Origin: Calothrix sp. PCC 7507
GTDB taxonomy: Bacteria > Cyanobacteriota > Cyanobacteriia > Cyanobacteriales > Nostocaceae
Reading direction: 5' to 3'
Assembly (NCBI RefSeq): GCF_000316575.1
Contig: NC_019682.1
Span: 5,753,501 to 5,817,500 of the forward strand
DNA: 64,000 bases
Positions within the stretch are counted from its first letter, which is position 1, and the number at the start of each line of letters is the position of its first letter. The position numbers were made by a program, and so were the translations under genes. Below are positions 47,326-56,138 of the stretch, piece by piece. The notes beneath the pieces are model-generated. The model was not told where the DNA came from, searched no databases, and was given only the letters and a program-made list of their open reading frames with translations.

Positions 47326-48576
47326 TTAAGGGTATTTCTTCAAGGCTAGGGTGACATTATGACCACCAAAGCCAAAAGAATTGGATAGTGCCACGTCAAT
47401 TTTTTGAGCGCGGCTAGAGTTGGGGACGTAATCTAGGTCACACTCTGGATCGAGATTTTCGATATTGATGGTGGGGGGAATTTGATCGTGGGCGATCGCC
47501 AATACTGTTGCTACCGCTTCAATCCCTCCTGAACCGCCCAAAAGATGACCTGTCATCGATTTGGTAGAACTGATGGCCACTTTATAAGCATGTTCACCTA
47601 GAGCTTTTTTCATCGCTGCGGTTTCAGTCGAATCATTTGCTGGGGTGCTGGTACCGTGGGCGTTGATATAGCTCACCTGATCGGGGGTGAGTCCCCCGTC
47701 CTTCAGCGCCAGTTCTATGGCTCTAGCTGCTCCCAACCCACCAGGGACTGGAGAGGTCATATGATAGGCGTCACAGGTCATGCCATAACCAACTATTTCC
47801 GCATAAATACGAGCGCCGCGACTCAATGCATGTTCCAGTTCTTCGAGAATTAAAATTCCCGCCCCTTCACCCATGACAAAGCCATCGCGATCGCGGTCAA
47901 AAGGACGACAAGCGTGAGCAGGGTCATCATTGCGAGTGGAAAGCGCCCGCGCTGCAGCAAAACCAGCTAATCCTAAAGGAGTAATAGCCGCCTCGCAACC
48001 CCCACAAATCATTGCTTGAGCGAACCCTCCTTGAATTTGGCGAAAAGCATCACCAATAGCGTTGGAACCAGCAGCACAAGCAGTCACAGAGCAGGAATTT
48101 GGCCCTTTTGCACCAGTGTGAATTGCTGTTAAACCTGCTGCCATATTGGCGATCATCATCGGGATCATGAACGGACTACAGCGATCGGGTCCACGGTTTA
48201 GGTAAATAGTTTGCTGGTCTTCTAGAACCTTCAGACCGCCAATGCCAGAACCAATGATTACCCCCACCTGTTCTGCGTTCAATTCATTGATTACTAAACC
48301 CGCGTCTGCTAGAGCCTGCTTGGCTGCCGCAACCCCAAACTGGGAAAATCGATCCATCCGCTTGGCTTCTTTACGCTCCAAGTAATCATGTGGATCGAAG
48401 TTTTTTACCTCACCAGCAATGCGGCAATCATGGCGAGACGCATCAAAAGAGGTGATGAAGTCAATGCCATTGCGTCCACTCAACAATCCTTTCCAATATT
48501 CAGCTGGTGTGTTACCAATCGGTGTAATCGCGCCAACACCAGTTACAACAACGCGTCTACGTTTATAATCTGTCAT
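47326..48576 (-). CDS. fabF: 3-oxoacyl-ACP synthase II
   Basis: A 416-aa condensing enzyme of fatty acid synthesis. The Cys-His-His triad is visible: Cys167 in VTACAAGSN, His in NAHGTSTPAND and His in GHLLGGSGG. The N-terminus RVVVTGVGAITPIGNTPAEYW and the C-terminal NSFGFGGHN are typical. acpP lies upstream at 161 bases, and the order acpP-fabF-tkt is a known arrangement in Nostoc-type genomes. Confidence 0.98.
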   Translation of the reverse strand: MTDYKRRRVVVTGVGAITPIGNTPAEYWKGLLSGRNGIDFITSFDASRHDCRIAGEVKNFDPHDYLERKEAKRMDRFSQFGVAAAKQALADAGLVINELNAEQVGVIIGSGIGGLKVLEDQQTIYLNRGPDRCSPFMIPMMIANMAAGLTAIHTGAKGPNSCSVTACAAGSNAIGDAFRQIQGGFAQAMICGGCEAAITPLGLAGFAAARALSTRNDDPAHACRPFDRDRDGFVMGEGAGILILEELEHALSRGARIYAEIVGYGMTCDAYHMTSPVPGGLGAARAIELALKDGGLTPDQVSYINAHGTSTPANDSTETAAMKKALGEHAYKVAISSTKSMTGHLLGGSGGIEAVATVLAIAHDQIPPTINIENLDPECDLDYVPNSSRAQKIDVALSNSFGFGGHNVTLALKKYP

Positions 48577-48737
48577 GACTCAGTTAAAGGTGGCGAGAAA
48601 GCAGCAAACAGAAGGGACTGGGGACTAGAGATTGGGGACTAGGGACTGGTAGTACTAGTTGTCCTGATTCGTACTTGATACTTAATCCCCAGTAGTACCA
48701 AATACTCAATCACCAGTCCCCCTTCCCCAATAGCTTT

Positions 48738-48989
48738 TCAGGCAGATGCAGCAACGTTGTTGTTGATGTAATCCACTGCGTCTTGAACCGATAAAATCTT
48801 TTCGGCGGCTTCATCGGGAATTTCAATATCAAATTCTTCTTCAAAAGCCATTACTAGTTCCACAATATCTAGGGAATCGGCATCGAGATCGTCGATAAAT
48901 GTGGATTGTGGCGTGATTTTCTCAGCATCAATACCTAGTTGTTCAGCAACTACTTTCTTTACCCGTTCAAAAACGTCTGCTTGGCTCAT
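48738..48989 (-). CDS. acpP: Acyl carrier protein
   Basis: An 83-aa acidic protein with the phosphopantetheine attachment Ser39 in [18 protein letters not shown]. It carries growing acyl chains for fatty acid synthesis. A good AAGGAA ribosome-binding site precedes the ATG on the minus strand. It is first in the acpP-fabF order; the space between the two contains mirrored GGGGACT/AGTCCCC runs that may form a hairpin. Confidence 0.98.
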   Translation of the reverse strand: MSQADVFERVKKVVAEQLGIDAEKITPQSTFIDDLDADSLDIVELVMAFEEEFDIEIPDEAAEKILSVQDAVDYINNNVAASA

Positions 48990-49335
48990 AGATAAAATTC
49001 CTTAACCAGTTACTATGATCTGCTCTTTATGGGGGACATTGTTTTGAGCATATACATCTTATCGGAAAGCGCGATCGCCCGTATACTTCCGAAGGGTTTT
49101 CTTACCAAAAACCCCTACACCGTTTTTTATGGGAAGACACCAACCTCTCTTTGCAAAGATGAACAGTAGGGCGCACTACGCAGTCGCAAACAATTTGTAC
49201 ATACTTATGTCTTGTAATTATTACTGATTTTTTGGCAATACCCAAATCAGAATGGGCAGCCTTGCCAGTATCACTTAACAAGGAATGATAAAACAGTATT
49301 GATGAGGGCGACTGCTCTAACCCAAACTTACTGAC

Positions 49336-50241
49336 ATGCTATCTCAAACGCTTAAATACGCTTACTTTCCTGGTTGTGTTGCTCAGGGAGCCTGCCGGGA
49401 ACTTTATCAATCAACTCAAGCCCTTACCCAAGCTTTGGGTATTCAACTGGTGGAATTGAAAAAAGCTGCTTGTTGCGGTTCTGGGACGTTTAAAGAAGAT
49501 TCCCAGCTATTGGAAGATACAGTCAACGCTAGAAATATTGCCTTAGCCGAAGAATTAAATTTGCCTTTACTAACTCATTGCAGTACCTGTCAAGGTGTAA
49601 TTGGTCATGTCAATGAACGTCTCAAAGAATCTCAGACAGATAATCCTGCTTACGTTGAGCAGGTAAATGGTTTACTGCATCAGGAAGGCTGTTCGCCTTA
49701 TCGTGGCAGTACGGAGGTTAAACATCTTCTCTATGCCCTAGTCACTGATTATGGTTTAGAAGAAATTACCAAACGTGTCACCCACAAGTTAACTGGATTA
49801 AAATGTGCGGCTTTTTATGGCTGCTATCTCCTCCGCGCTCAAAAATCCATGCCCTATGATGACCCCTTCAACCCGGAAGCGATGGAAAATGTTTTTCGGG
49901 CAGTGGGTGCAGAGCCAATTTATTATCGAGGTCGTACACAATGTTGTGGCTGGCCTTTATCTAGCTACGCTACTACCCAATCTTTCCAAATGGCGGGAAC
50001 GCATATTCAAGAAGCTTTGTCAAATGGTGCTGATTGTCTAGTCACCCCTTGTCCTCTTTGTCATCTGAATTTAGATTCCCGTCAGCCAGAGGTGGAAAAG
50101 GTGATTGGACAGAAGTTGGGTTTACCTGTGTTGCATTTACCCCAGTTGATTGCTTTAGCGCTAGGCGTTAGCCCCAAAGAGTTGGGTTTAGATCGCCACA
50201 TTGTTTCGACAAAGCCTGTGTTGGAGAAATTGGGATTTTAG
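49336..50241 (+). CDS. HdrB-like CCG-domain protein
   Basis: A 301-aa protein with two cysteine-rich CCG domains: AACCGSGTF plus THCSTCQGV in the first half, and TQCCGWPLSSYA plus TPCPLCHLN in the second. FPGCVAQGAC and FYGCYLLRA begin each domain. The pattern is that of heterodisulfide reductase subunit B and its relatives, which bind a special Fe-S cluster and reduce disulfides. Cyanobacteria do not make methane, so the partner is another dehydrogenase or thiol system. The ATG start is directly before the first motif. Confidence 0.88.
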   Translation: MLSQTLKYAYFPGCVAQGACRELYQSTQALTQALGIQLVELKKAACCGSGTFKEDSQLLEDTVNARNIALAEELNLPLLTHCSTCQGVIGHVNERLKESQTDNPAYVEQVNGLLHQEGCSPYRGSTEVKHLLYALVTDYGLEEITKRVTHKLTGLKCAAFYGCYLLRAQKSMPYDDPFNPEAMENVFRAVGAEPIYYRGRTQCCGWPLSSYATTQSFQMAGTHIQEALSNGADCLVTPCPLCHLNLDSRQPEVEKVIGQKLGLPVLHLPQLIALALGVSPKELGLDRHIVSTKPVLEKLGF

Positions 50242-50244
50242 GGA

Positions 50245-50334
50245 ATGGGGGACGCAAGAGCGATCGCACTTTCGCAGCCAGCCTGGGAAATATCTGAGCA
50301 GATTATTGATGTCCAAATCTACGTAGGGGTTTAG
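50245..50334 (+). pseudogene. Relic of one TPR unit from the CHAT gene family
   Basis: A 29-codon frame encodes ARAIALSQPAWEISEQIIDVQ, which aligns without gaps to ARAIALWEQSLEISEQIGDVQ of the TPR units in the 51.4-56 kb gene, including the embedded HIP1 site. The remnant is ~1.1 kb upstream of that gene, right after the HdrB-like gene. It is a copied or left-over piece and not a functional gene. Confidence 0.7.
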
Positions 50335-50348
50335 TAGTGCTAAACCCT
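50322..50348. repeat. GTAGGGGTTTAG palindromic repeat
   Basis: CGTAGGGGTTTAGTAGTGCT followed by AAACCCT. The same 27-bp unit with one base change is at 20101-20127 inside a MITE. It folds as GGGTTTAG/CTAAACCC. Confidence 0.85.
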
Positions 50349-50571
50349 TACAGCATGGTGTATGGCGGTTCTCGAATGGAAGCAATACACAAGAGGGCAC
50401 AGCAATGCTCATACGTGTCAACTTAACGTGAAACCCTTGTCAAGACGTGATTTTGAATTAAATCACCTACCATCAAGATCCGCATTACCCCACCCCGGTT
50501 TTGCATCAGCAAAACCTCCCCTCCCCTTAGCAAGGCTACGGTGTACACACAAGTCTTGAAATTACCCCTAG

Positions 50572-50700
50572 TAAGTAGTTAAACAAAATTAATTACACAA
50601 TGTCATTGCGAATGCAGCGAAGCGAAATGAAGCAATCCCAGCCCTTGCGATTGCTTCGCTTCGCTCGCAATGACTGTAATTAATTTTGCGTAGTTACTTA
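50572..50700. mobile_element. 129-bp MITE-like palindromic element, copy 2
   Basis: The same element as 12531-12659 in the opposite orientation and of exactly the same length. Ends start TAAGTAGTTA and mirror TAAGTAACTA at the far side, with AATTAATTAC next to both. Confidence 0.85.
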
Positions 50701-50746
50701 CTTGGTTTCCTCATCTAGCTTTTGGTCGTGCGTCCGCTCTGTCAGC

Positions 50747-50826
50747 CTGTCATTGCGAGGAGGAACGACGAAGCAATCGCAAAAACCACGGGACTATGCG
50801 ATTACTTCGCTCCGCTCGTAATGACA
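50747..50826. repeat. CATTGCGAGGAGG palindromic repeat
   Basis: GTCATTGCGAGGAGGAACGA on the left and CTCGTAATGAC on the right make a long imperfect hairpin with GAAGCAATCGC facing GCGATTACTTC. The arms resemble the 129-bp MITE interior but the rest differs. Confidence 0.65.
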
Positions 50827-51045
50827 ATTTAAGGGGTCTATAACGCCTGAAACCCTTGCCAATACTACTTGTGTGTACACCGTAGTTAGCAAGGGGAGCG
50901 GTAAAATGTATGTCGGGTAAGCGTTGTAGCTCAATTTGACACCAATGAGCAATGCTGTGCTACTACCAATGATCTGTATTCTATGCAATCGTGCCCACTT
51001 ACTGAAATTAGAGTGTACAAATATTCTTCACTCATACACTCTAAA

Positions 51046-51360
51046 GCTTCGTTAACGGAGTTCAAAGACTTATTCATGAAGATAAAAGCCTCATTCACGA
51101 GGAAAATAGCCTCACTGACGAGGATAAAAGCCTCGTTCACGAGGATAAAAGACTCGCCGACGAGGATAAAAGCCTCGTTCACGAGGATAAAAGACTCACC
51201 GACGAGGATAAAAGCCTCATTCACGAGGAAAATAGCCTCGCCGACGAGGATAAAAGCCTCATTCACGAGGAAAATAGCCTCGCCGACGAGGATAAAAGAC
51301 TCATTAACGGAGTTCAAAGCCTCATTCACGAGTATCAAAGACTCGTTGACGAGTTTTTTT
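51046..51360. repeat. 15 tandem 21-bp hairpin repeats
   Basis: Fifteen head-to-tail units of exactly 21 bp with no spacers. Most units read GCCTC-N6-GAGGATAAAA; the CCTCG/CGAGG arms form a small hairpin. TTCACGAGG and CCGACGAGG variants alternate in the middle. The last unit ends ACTCGTTGACGAGT plus seven T, a good plus-direction terminator. It lies 68 bp before the 1513-aa CHAT gene, and a three-unit block of the same repeat lies after it at 56843. Frames run open on both strands because 21 is a multiple of three. Confidence 0.95.
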
Positions 51361-51428
51361 GACAGGGAATTATCAGGAATAGGGTGATAATACGGTGAAG
51401 ATGATTGTAAAATCTACTGCTGCTAGCT

Positions 51429-54400
51429 ATGCCCCTGAAATTTACCTTCGCTCTCAGTCAACAGCAAACCTTTGAACTGCGTTGTGATTATGGGTTGCGT
51501 CGTCTGGATAAAACGGAGTTAGCTGCACTCATGGATTTGTGTGAGCAAAATTACTATGCTCAACAAGTAGACAGGCTACCTTATCTCACACAGTTGGGAC
51601 GACAACTTTATCAATGGCTGGATGGGAAGGAAGGATGGCTGAGAAAGGCGCTGGATGAGGCGGATGAGCAAACGATTTATCTGGATTTGATTCAAACTAG
51701 CGAAGCGCAGGGGTTGAACCCGGAAACAGAACGGGTGGCGTTGGGATTGGCACATTTGCCTTGGGAATTGCTACATAATGGCAGTGGGTTTTTAATGGAA
51801 CGCCGGGATATTTCTGTGTTACCTGTGCGTTCTGTGCAGCAGCGTCAAACCCAAGTGATTGGCGTGCAAAATCGCCCGTTACGGTTGCTGTTTATGGCGA
51901 CTTCACCGGAAGATCCGAAAGTACCGCTATTGGAATTTGAGCGGGAAGAAGCGAATATTTTACAAGCAACCAAGGATCAGCCTTTAGCGTTGATTGTTGA
52001 GGAAAGTGGCTCGGTTGCTGAGTTGGCTAATTTGGTGAAATCTTATCCAGAAGACTATTTTGATGTCTTTCACCTCACCGGACACGGGATAATTTATACC
52101 AAAAAATCATATAGTTATTTGCTGCCAAAAGGTGTAACCCTAGCAGATAATACTCCCTGCTTTATCACCGAGGATGAGGTGGGGAATTTGCAACTTACCA
52201 CCGTCAATGATTTAGCTAAAGCCTTTCGCGGACGCTGGCCGCGTGTAACTTTTCTCTCTGGTTGTCATACGGGACAGGTTCCGAATCAGGGAACAGTACC
52301 CTCAATGGCGCAGGCGTTGGTGAAGGCGGGGGCGGGTATAGTTTTAGGCTGGGCGCGTCCAGTGTATGACAAAACGGGTATTGTGGCAGCACAGGCACTT
52401 TACCAAGCTTTGGCGACGGGGGCAAGTGTGGAAGCGGCTGTGAAAGCGGCGCAGCTGGAGATGATTGACAAAGAATGCACCGACTGGCATCTGTTGCGGA
52501 TGTATAGAGATACACGCCCCATTGCCGAACTGGTGACACCACTGAGAACAAAGCACCGGGAAAAGCTGAAGTTTACAGCGCCAGAGCAAGAATTTCTGGA
52601 TGAGCATAATCTAGTTAAAGTTGCCAGTCAGTTTGAGTTTGTGGGACGCAGGCGGCATTTGCAACGGTGTCTTAGGGCTTTGCGGGAAACTAGCGACCAA
52701 ATTGGCGTATTTATTGCGGGGATGGGGGGACTGGGGAAAAGTACCCTGGCGGCGCGGTTATGTACGCGGGTGCAGGCGCAGCGTCCTAACTTTGCGCGGG
52801 TGGTGTTGATTGGGGTTTTGGATGAGTGGGGTTTGCTGAATAAGCTTTCTAATAAGTATGAGCGGTTTGCAGATGTCCCCGCACTGTTGAATGAACCAAA
52901 GGTGTCTTTAAAAGGGCGGTTGCAAAACTTTTTTGAGGCGATTGAACAAGAACACAATCAACCCTTGCTGTTGGTGCTGGATGACTTTGAGCAGAATATA
53001 CCCACAGCGAATATTGAAGATGGCTCACTGCGGATGACGACAGGGGCTTACGAAATTTTAGCGGCGATTTGTGCAGCGTTGGCAGAAACCGGGGCAGAAA
53101 GTCGGCTGATTGTCACCTGTCGCTATTTGAAATCAGACACTTTGCCACCTCATCGCCTGCACTTGGAATCTTTGGCGGGGATGAACAGCAGTGATATTGA
53201 TAAAATCTGCTTTCCCTTAGATAAGGAAGTTAGGCAACAGTTAAGAACTCAGCGGATTCTCAAGATTGCTGATGGAAATCCCCGGTTGTTGAAGTGGCTA
53301 TTGGATGTGGTGCAGCAGCCGGGATTGGCGGCGGATGAATTACTGAATCGGTTGGAAGCGACTGAGCAGAAATTCCGCGAGAATATTTTGGCGCAAACCC
53401 TGCTGGATGGGTTGGAAGTGGAGGAACGGAAGTTTCTGGCGCGGTTGAGTGTGTTTCACTTACCCGTGACTGAGGAAATTATCAACGCTATTTCCCCCAC
53501 TTCCCCACCTCTGCAAAAGCTTGTCAGCCTCAGCCTAGTCGAGTCCGCTACCACTTACGCTACACAACCAGCTAATTACCGGGTGACGACAATTTTAGAA
53601 CCATTGTTAGAAGCAGTGTTGAGTGAGGAAGAATGGCAAGTAACGCGACAGCAAGCGGTAAAGAAAATCCGTCAAGCTTGGTGGGAGGAGAATAAAAACC
53701 CCACGGAAGCAGAAACATTAGAAATTGTGCGGTTGGGACTGCTGGCGAAAGAGCAAGAGATTGCAGTCAGCATTGGGGATAGGATTGCAAACAATTGGGT
53801 GAACAATTCCCGCTTTGTAGAAGCTTTAGATTTATGTGAGCAAGTTCTGGCAGTTTTCCAAGACTACCGCATCTTGGGAACTGTCGCCCTTGCAGAAGCG
53901 GTTTTGGGTTTTGTCCAAGAGGCTGTTACCCGTTATGAGCAAGCTTTAGACCTTTGTCCTGAAGAGAACTTAGAAAGAAAAGCCGCTATCCTCAACAATA
54001 TGGCAGAGGTAATCGCGCAACAAGGGGATATTATTAGAGCGATCGCACTCTGGGAGCAATCATTGGAAATATCCGAGCAGATAGACGAAGTCAAAGGTAA
54101 AGCCACTACCCTCAACAACATGGCAAGGATAATCGCGCAACAAGGGGATATTATTAGAGCGATCGCACTCTGGGAGCAAGACTTGGAAATATCTGAGCAG
54201 ATTGGCGATGTCCAAGGTAAAGCCACTACCCTCAACAACATGGCAAGGATAATCGCGCAACAAGGGGACATCGCAAAAGCGATCGCACTGTGGGAGCAAT
54301 CCTTGGAAATATCTGAGCAGATTGGCGATGTCAAAGGTAAAGCCACTACCCTCAGCAACATGGCAGTGGTATTCCGCCAACAAGGAGACATCACTAAAGC

Positions 54401-55970
54401 GATTGCACTGTGGGAGCAATCCTTGGAAATATTTGAGCAAATTGGCGATGTCAAAGGTAAAGCCACTACCCTCAACAACATGGCAGTGCAATTCGCCCAC
54501 CAAGGGGACATCGCTAGAGCGATCGCACTGTGGGAGCAATCCTTGGAAATATTTGAGCAAATTGGCGATGTCAAAGGCAAAGCCACTACCCTCAACAACA
54601 TGGCAGTGCAATTCGCTCACCAAGGGGACATCGCTAGAGCGATCGCACTGTGGGAGCAATCCTTGGAAATAGATGAGCAGATAGGCGATGTCAAAGGTAA
54701 AGCCACTACCCTCAACAACATGGGACAGATAATCGCCCACCAAGGGGACATCGCTAGAGCGATCGCACTTTGGCAGCAATCCTTGGAAATACAACAGCAG
54801 ATAGGCGATGTTCAAGGTAAAGCCACTACCCTGGGCAACATGGCGCGGATAATCGCCCACCAAGGGGACATCGCTAGAGCGATCGCACTCTACGAGCAAT
54901 CCTTGGAAATATTTGAGCAGATAGGCAATGTCGAAGGTAAAGCCACTACCCTCAGCAACATGGCACAGGTAATCGCTGACCAAGGGGACATCGCTAGAGC
55001 GATCGCACTCTACGAGCAATCCTTGGAAATACAACAGCAGATAGGCGATGTTCAAGGTAAAGCCACTACCCTGGGCAACATGGCGCGGATAATCGCCCAC
55101 CAAGGGGACATCGCTAGAGCGATCGCACTCTACGAGCAATCCTTGGAAATATTTGAGCAGATAGGCAATGTCGAAGGTAAAGCCACTACCCTCAGCAACA
55201 TGGCACAGGTAATCGCTGACCAAGGGGACATCGCTAGAGCGATTGCACTCTACAAGCAATCCTTGGAAATATTTGAGCAGATAGGCAATGTCAAAGGTAA
55301 AGCCACTACCCTCAGCAACATGGCACAGCAATTCGCCCACCAAGGGGACATCGCTAGAGCGATCGCACTGTGGGAGCAATCCTTGGAAATATTTGAGCAG
55401 ATAGGCGATGTCCAAGGGAAAGCTGCTACCCTCAGCAACATGGCACAGGTAATCGCCCAACAAGGGGACATCACTAAAGCGATCGCACTCTGGGAGGAAG
55501 TTGCTTCCACACTTGCACAAGTTCGTGCCTATAGTGATTTGGTGACAGTTCTAAGTAATTTAGGCGTAGCAGATGAAAGCAAGAGTTTGGTTTACCTAGC
55601 TCAAGCAATGTGGTTGACGCTCAAGATTCAAGCGCCCTTAGCAGATACCATTTATCTAATTCGTGCTTTATATGATAGAGTGCCTCAAGGTGATGAGCTA
55701 AAAGCTTTGCTAGGTACAACGGCAATGTTCTTTTGCAATTACCGAGGTGAAGGTCATCCGCAGTTAGAGGAACTCCAAGAGAGTAGTTTCAAGATTGTAT
55801 TAGGTGCGGCAAGTGTCCAAGGAATTGAGACAGAGGAAGCATTTGATAATTGGTTTGTCCAGCAACGGCTAAATGATCCAGATTATTTCCTCCCGCGACT
55901 CAACCAACGCCTAGAGGAGATAGTCGGGGATGGGTGGTTGTTTGACCCCAGTCAGGTTGTGGGGGGATGA
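51429..55970 (+). CDS. CHAT protease-NTPase-TPR (STAND/NLR-like) protein
   Basis: A 1513-aa cytoplasmic protein. Residues ~140-370 are a CHAT domain with the His219/Cys279 dyad (HLTGHG, SGCHTG). Residues ~400-660 are a STAND-type NTPase with Walker A GMGGLGKST (Lys437) and Walker B LLLVLDDFEQN near residue 518. A helical region follows, then 13 TPR units of exactly 40 residues (residues ~851-1370; consensus KATTLxNMAxxIAxQGDIARAIALWEQSLEIxEQIGDVxG), then a ~140-aa end domain. This order (protease effector, switch, repeat sensor) matches bacterial NLR-like defence proteins. Each 120-bp TPR unit holds a HIP1 or near-HIP1 site. Confidence 0.93.
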   Translation: MPLKFTFALSQQQTFELRCDYGLRRLDKTELAALMDLCEQNYYAQQVDRLPYLTQLGRQLYQWLDGKEGWLRKALDEADEQTIYLDLIQTSEAQGLNPETERVALGLAHLPWELLHNGSGFLMERRDISVLPVRSVQQRQTQVIGVQNRPLRLLFMATSPEDPKVPLLEFEREEANILQATKDQPLALIVEESGSVAELANLVKSYPEDYFDVFHLTGHGIIYTKKSYSYLLPKGVTLADNTPCFITEDEVGNLQLTTVNDLAKAFRGRWPRVTFLSGCHTGQVPNQGTVPSMAQALVKAGAGIVLGWARPVYDKTGIVAAQALYQALATGASVEAAVKAAQLEMIDKECTDWHLLRMYRDTRPIAELVTPLRTKHREKLKFTAPEQEFLDEHNLVKVASQFEFVGRRRHLQRCLRALRETSDQIGVFIAGMGGLGKSTLAARLCTRVQAQRPNFARVVLIGVLDEWGLLNKLSNKYERFADVPALLNEPKVSLKGRLQNFFEAIEQEHNQPLLLVLDDFEQNIPTANIEDGSLRMTTGAYEILAAICAALAETGAESRLIVTCRYLKSDTLPPHRLHLESLAGMNSSDIDKICFPLDKEVRQQLRTQRILKIADGNPRLLKWLLDVVQQPGLAADELLNRLEATEQKFRENILAQTLLDGLEVEERKFLARLSVFHLPVTEEIINAISPTSPPLQKLVSLSLVESATTYATQPANYRVTTILEPLLEAVLSEEEWQVTRQQAVKKIRQAWWEENKNPTEAETLEIVRLGLLAKEQEIAVSIGDRIANNWVNNSRFVEALDLCEQVLAVFQDYRILGTVALAEAVLGFVQEAVTRYEQALDLCPEENLERKAAILNNMAEVIAQQGDIIRAIALWEQSLEISEQIDEVKGKATTLNNMARIIAQQGDIIRAIALWEQDLEISEQIGDVQGKATTLNNMARIIAQQGDIAKAIALWEQSLEISEQIGDVKGKATTLSNMAVVFRQQGDITKAIALWEQSLEIFEQIGDVKGKATTLNNMAVQFAHQGDIARAIALWEQSLEIFEQIGDVKGKATTLNNMAVQFAHQGDIARAIALWEQSLEIDEQIGDVKGKATTLNNMGQIIAHQGDIARAIALWQQSLEIQQQIGDVQGKATTLGNMARIIAHQGDIARAIALYEQSLEIFEQIGNVEGKATTLSNMAQVIADQGDIARAIALYEQSLEIQQQIGDVQGKATTLGNMARIIAHQGDIARAIALYEQSLEIFEQIGNVEGKATTLSNMAQVIADQGDIARAIALYKQSLEIFEQIGNVKGKATTLSNMAQQFAHQGDIARAIALWEQSLEIFEQIGDVQGKAATLSNMAQVIAQQGDITKAIALWEEVASTLAQVRAYSDLVTVLSNLGVADESKSLVYLAQAMWLTLKIQAPLADTIYLIRALYDRVPQGDELKALLGTTAMFFCNYRGEGHPQLEELQESSFKIVLGAASVQGIETEEAFDNWFVQQRLNDPDYFLPRLNQRLEEIVGDGWLFDPSQVVGG

Positions 55971-55991
55971 GGGAGTGCGAATATCTCGGCT

Positions 55992-56138
55992 CTAAATCCC
56001 TTTTTTTATTTCAGCGATAGTAATACTACTTAAAAATAGTTGTTCAATCGGTTGCTGATTAAACCATTGACTAACTTGGGGGTTGGGAGCTTTTTTAACA
56101 AACTCAGACATTACACAGGTGTCTATTAGATAAGTCAT
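55992..56138 (-). pseudogene. Truncated VapC PIN toxin
   Basis: A 48-aa frame, MTYLIDTCVMSEFVKK...SSITIAEIKKGI, is the first third of a VapC: Asp6 and the Glu of IAEIKKG are present, but the frame stops just after it, and the rest of the PIN domain is missing. The ATG overlaps the stop of the antitoxin gene (ATGA), so the original operon order is kept. Downstream sequence does not continue the domain. Confidence 0.82.

Larger units (their letters stand above)
50521..50898. repeat. ~380-bp composite repeat with inverted outer arms
   Basis: The arm CTCCCCTTAGCAAGGCTACG-GTGTACACACAAGT (50521-50554) is matched in reverse complement at 50867-50898, which has TT in place of GC at one spot. Inside lie a 129-bp MITE (50572-50700) and a second palindromic repeat (50747-50826). 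This looks like nested insertions into an older palindromic element. Confidence 0.75.

Noticed and set aside
51046-51360. CRISPR array
   Set aside because: The units are contiguous with no unique spacers and no cas genes are nearby; it is a plain tandem repeat.
50931-51387. Two repeat-rich open frames on opposite strands over the 21-bp array
   Set aside because: The frames stay open only because the unit is a multiple of three bases; no ribosome-binding site and both strands look alike.
54060-55520. Long antisense frame of 486 codons and other antisense frames across the TPR array
   Set aside because: They are mirror frames of the 120-bp repeats in the CHAT gene; the sense frame has the domains.
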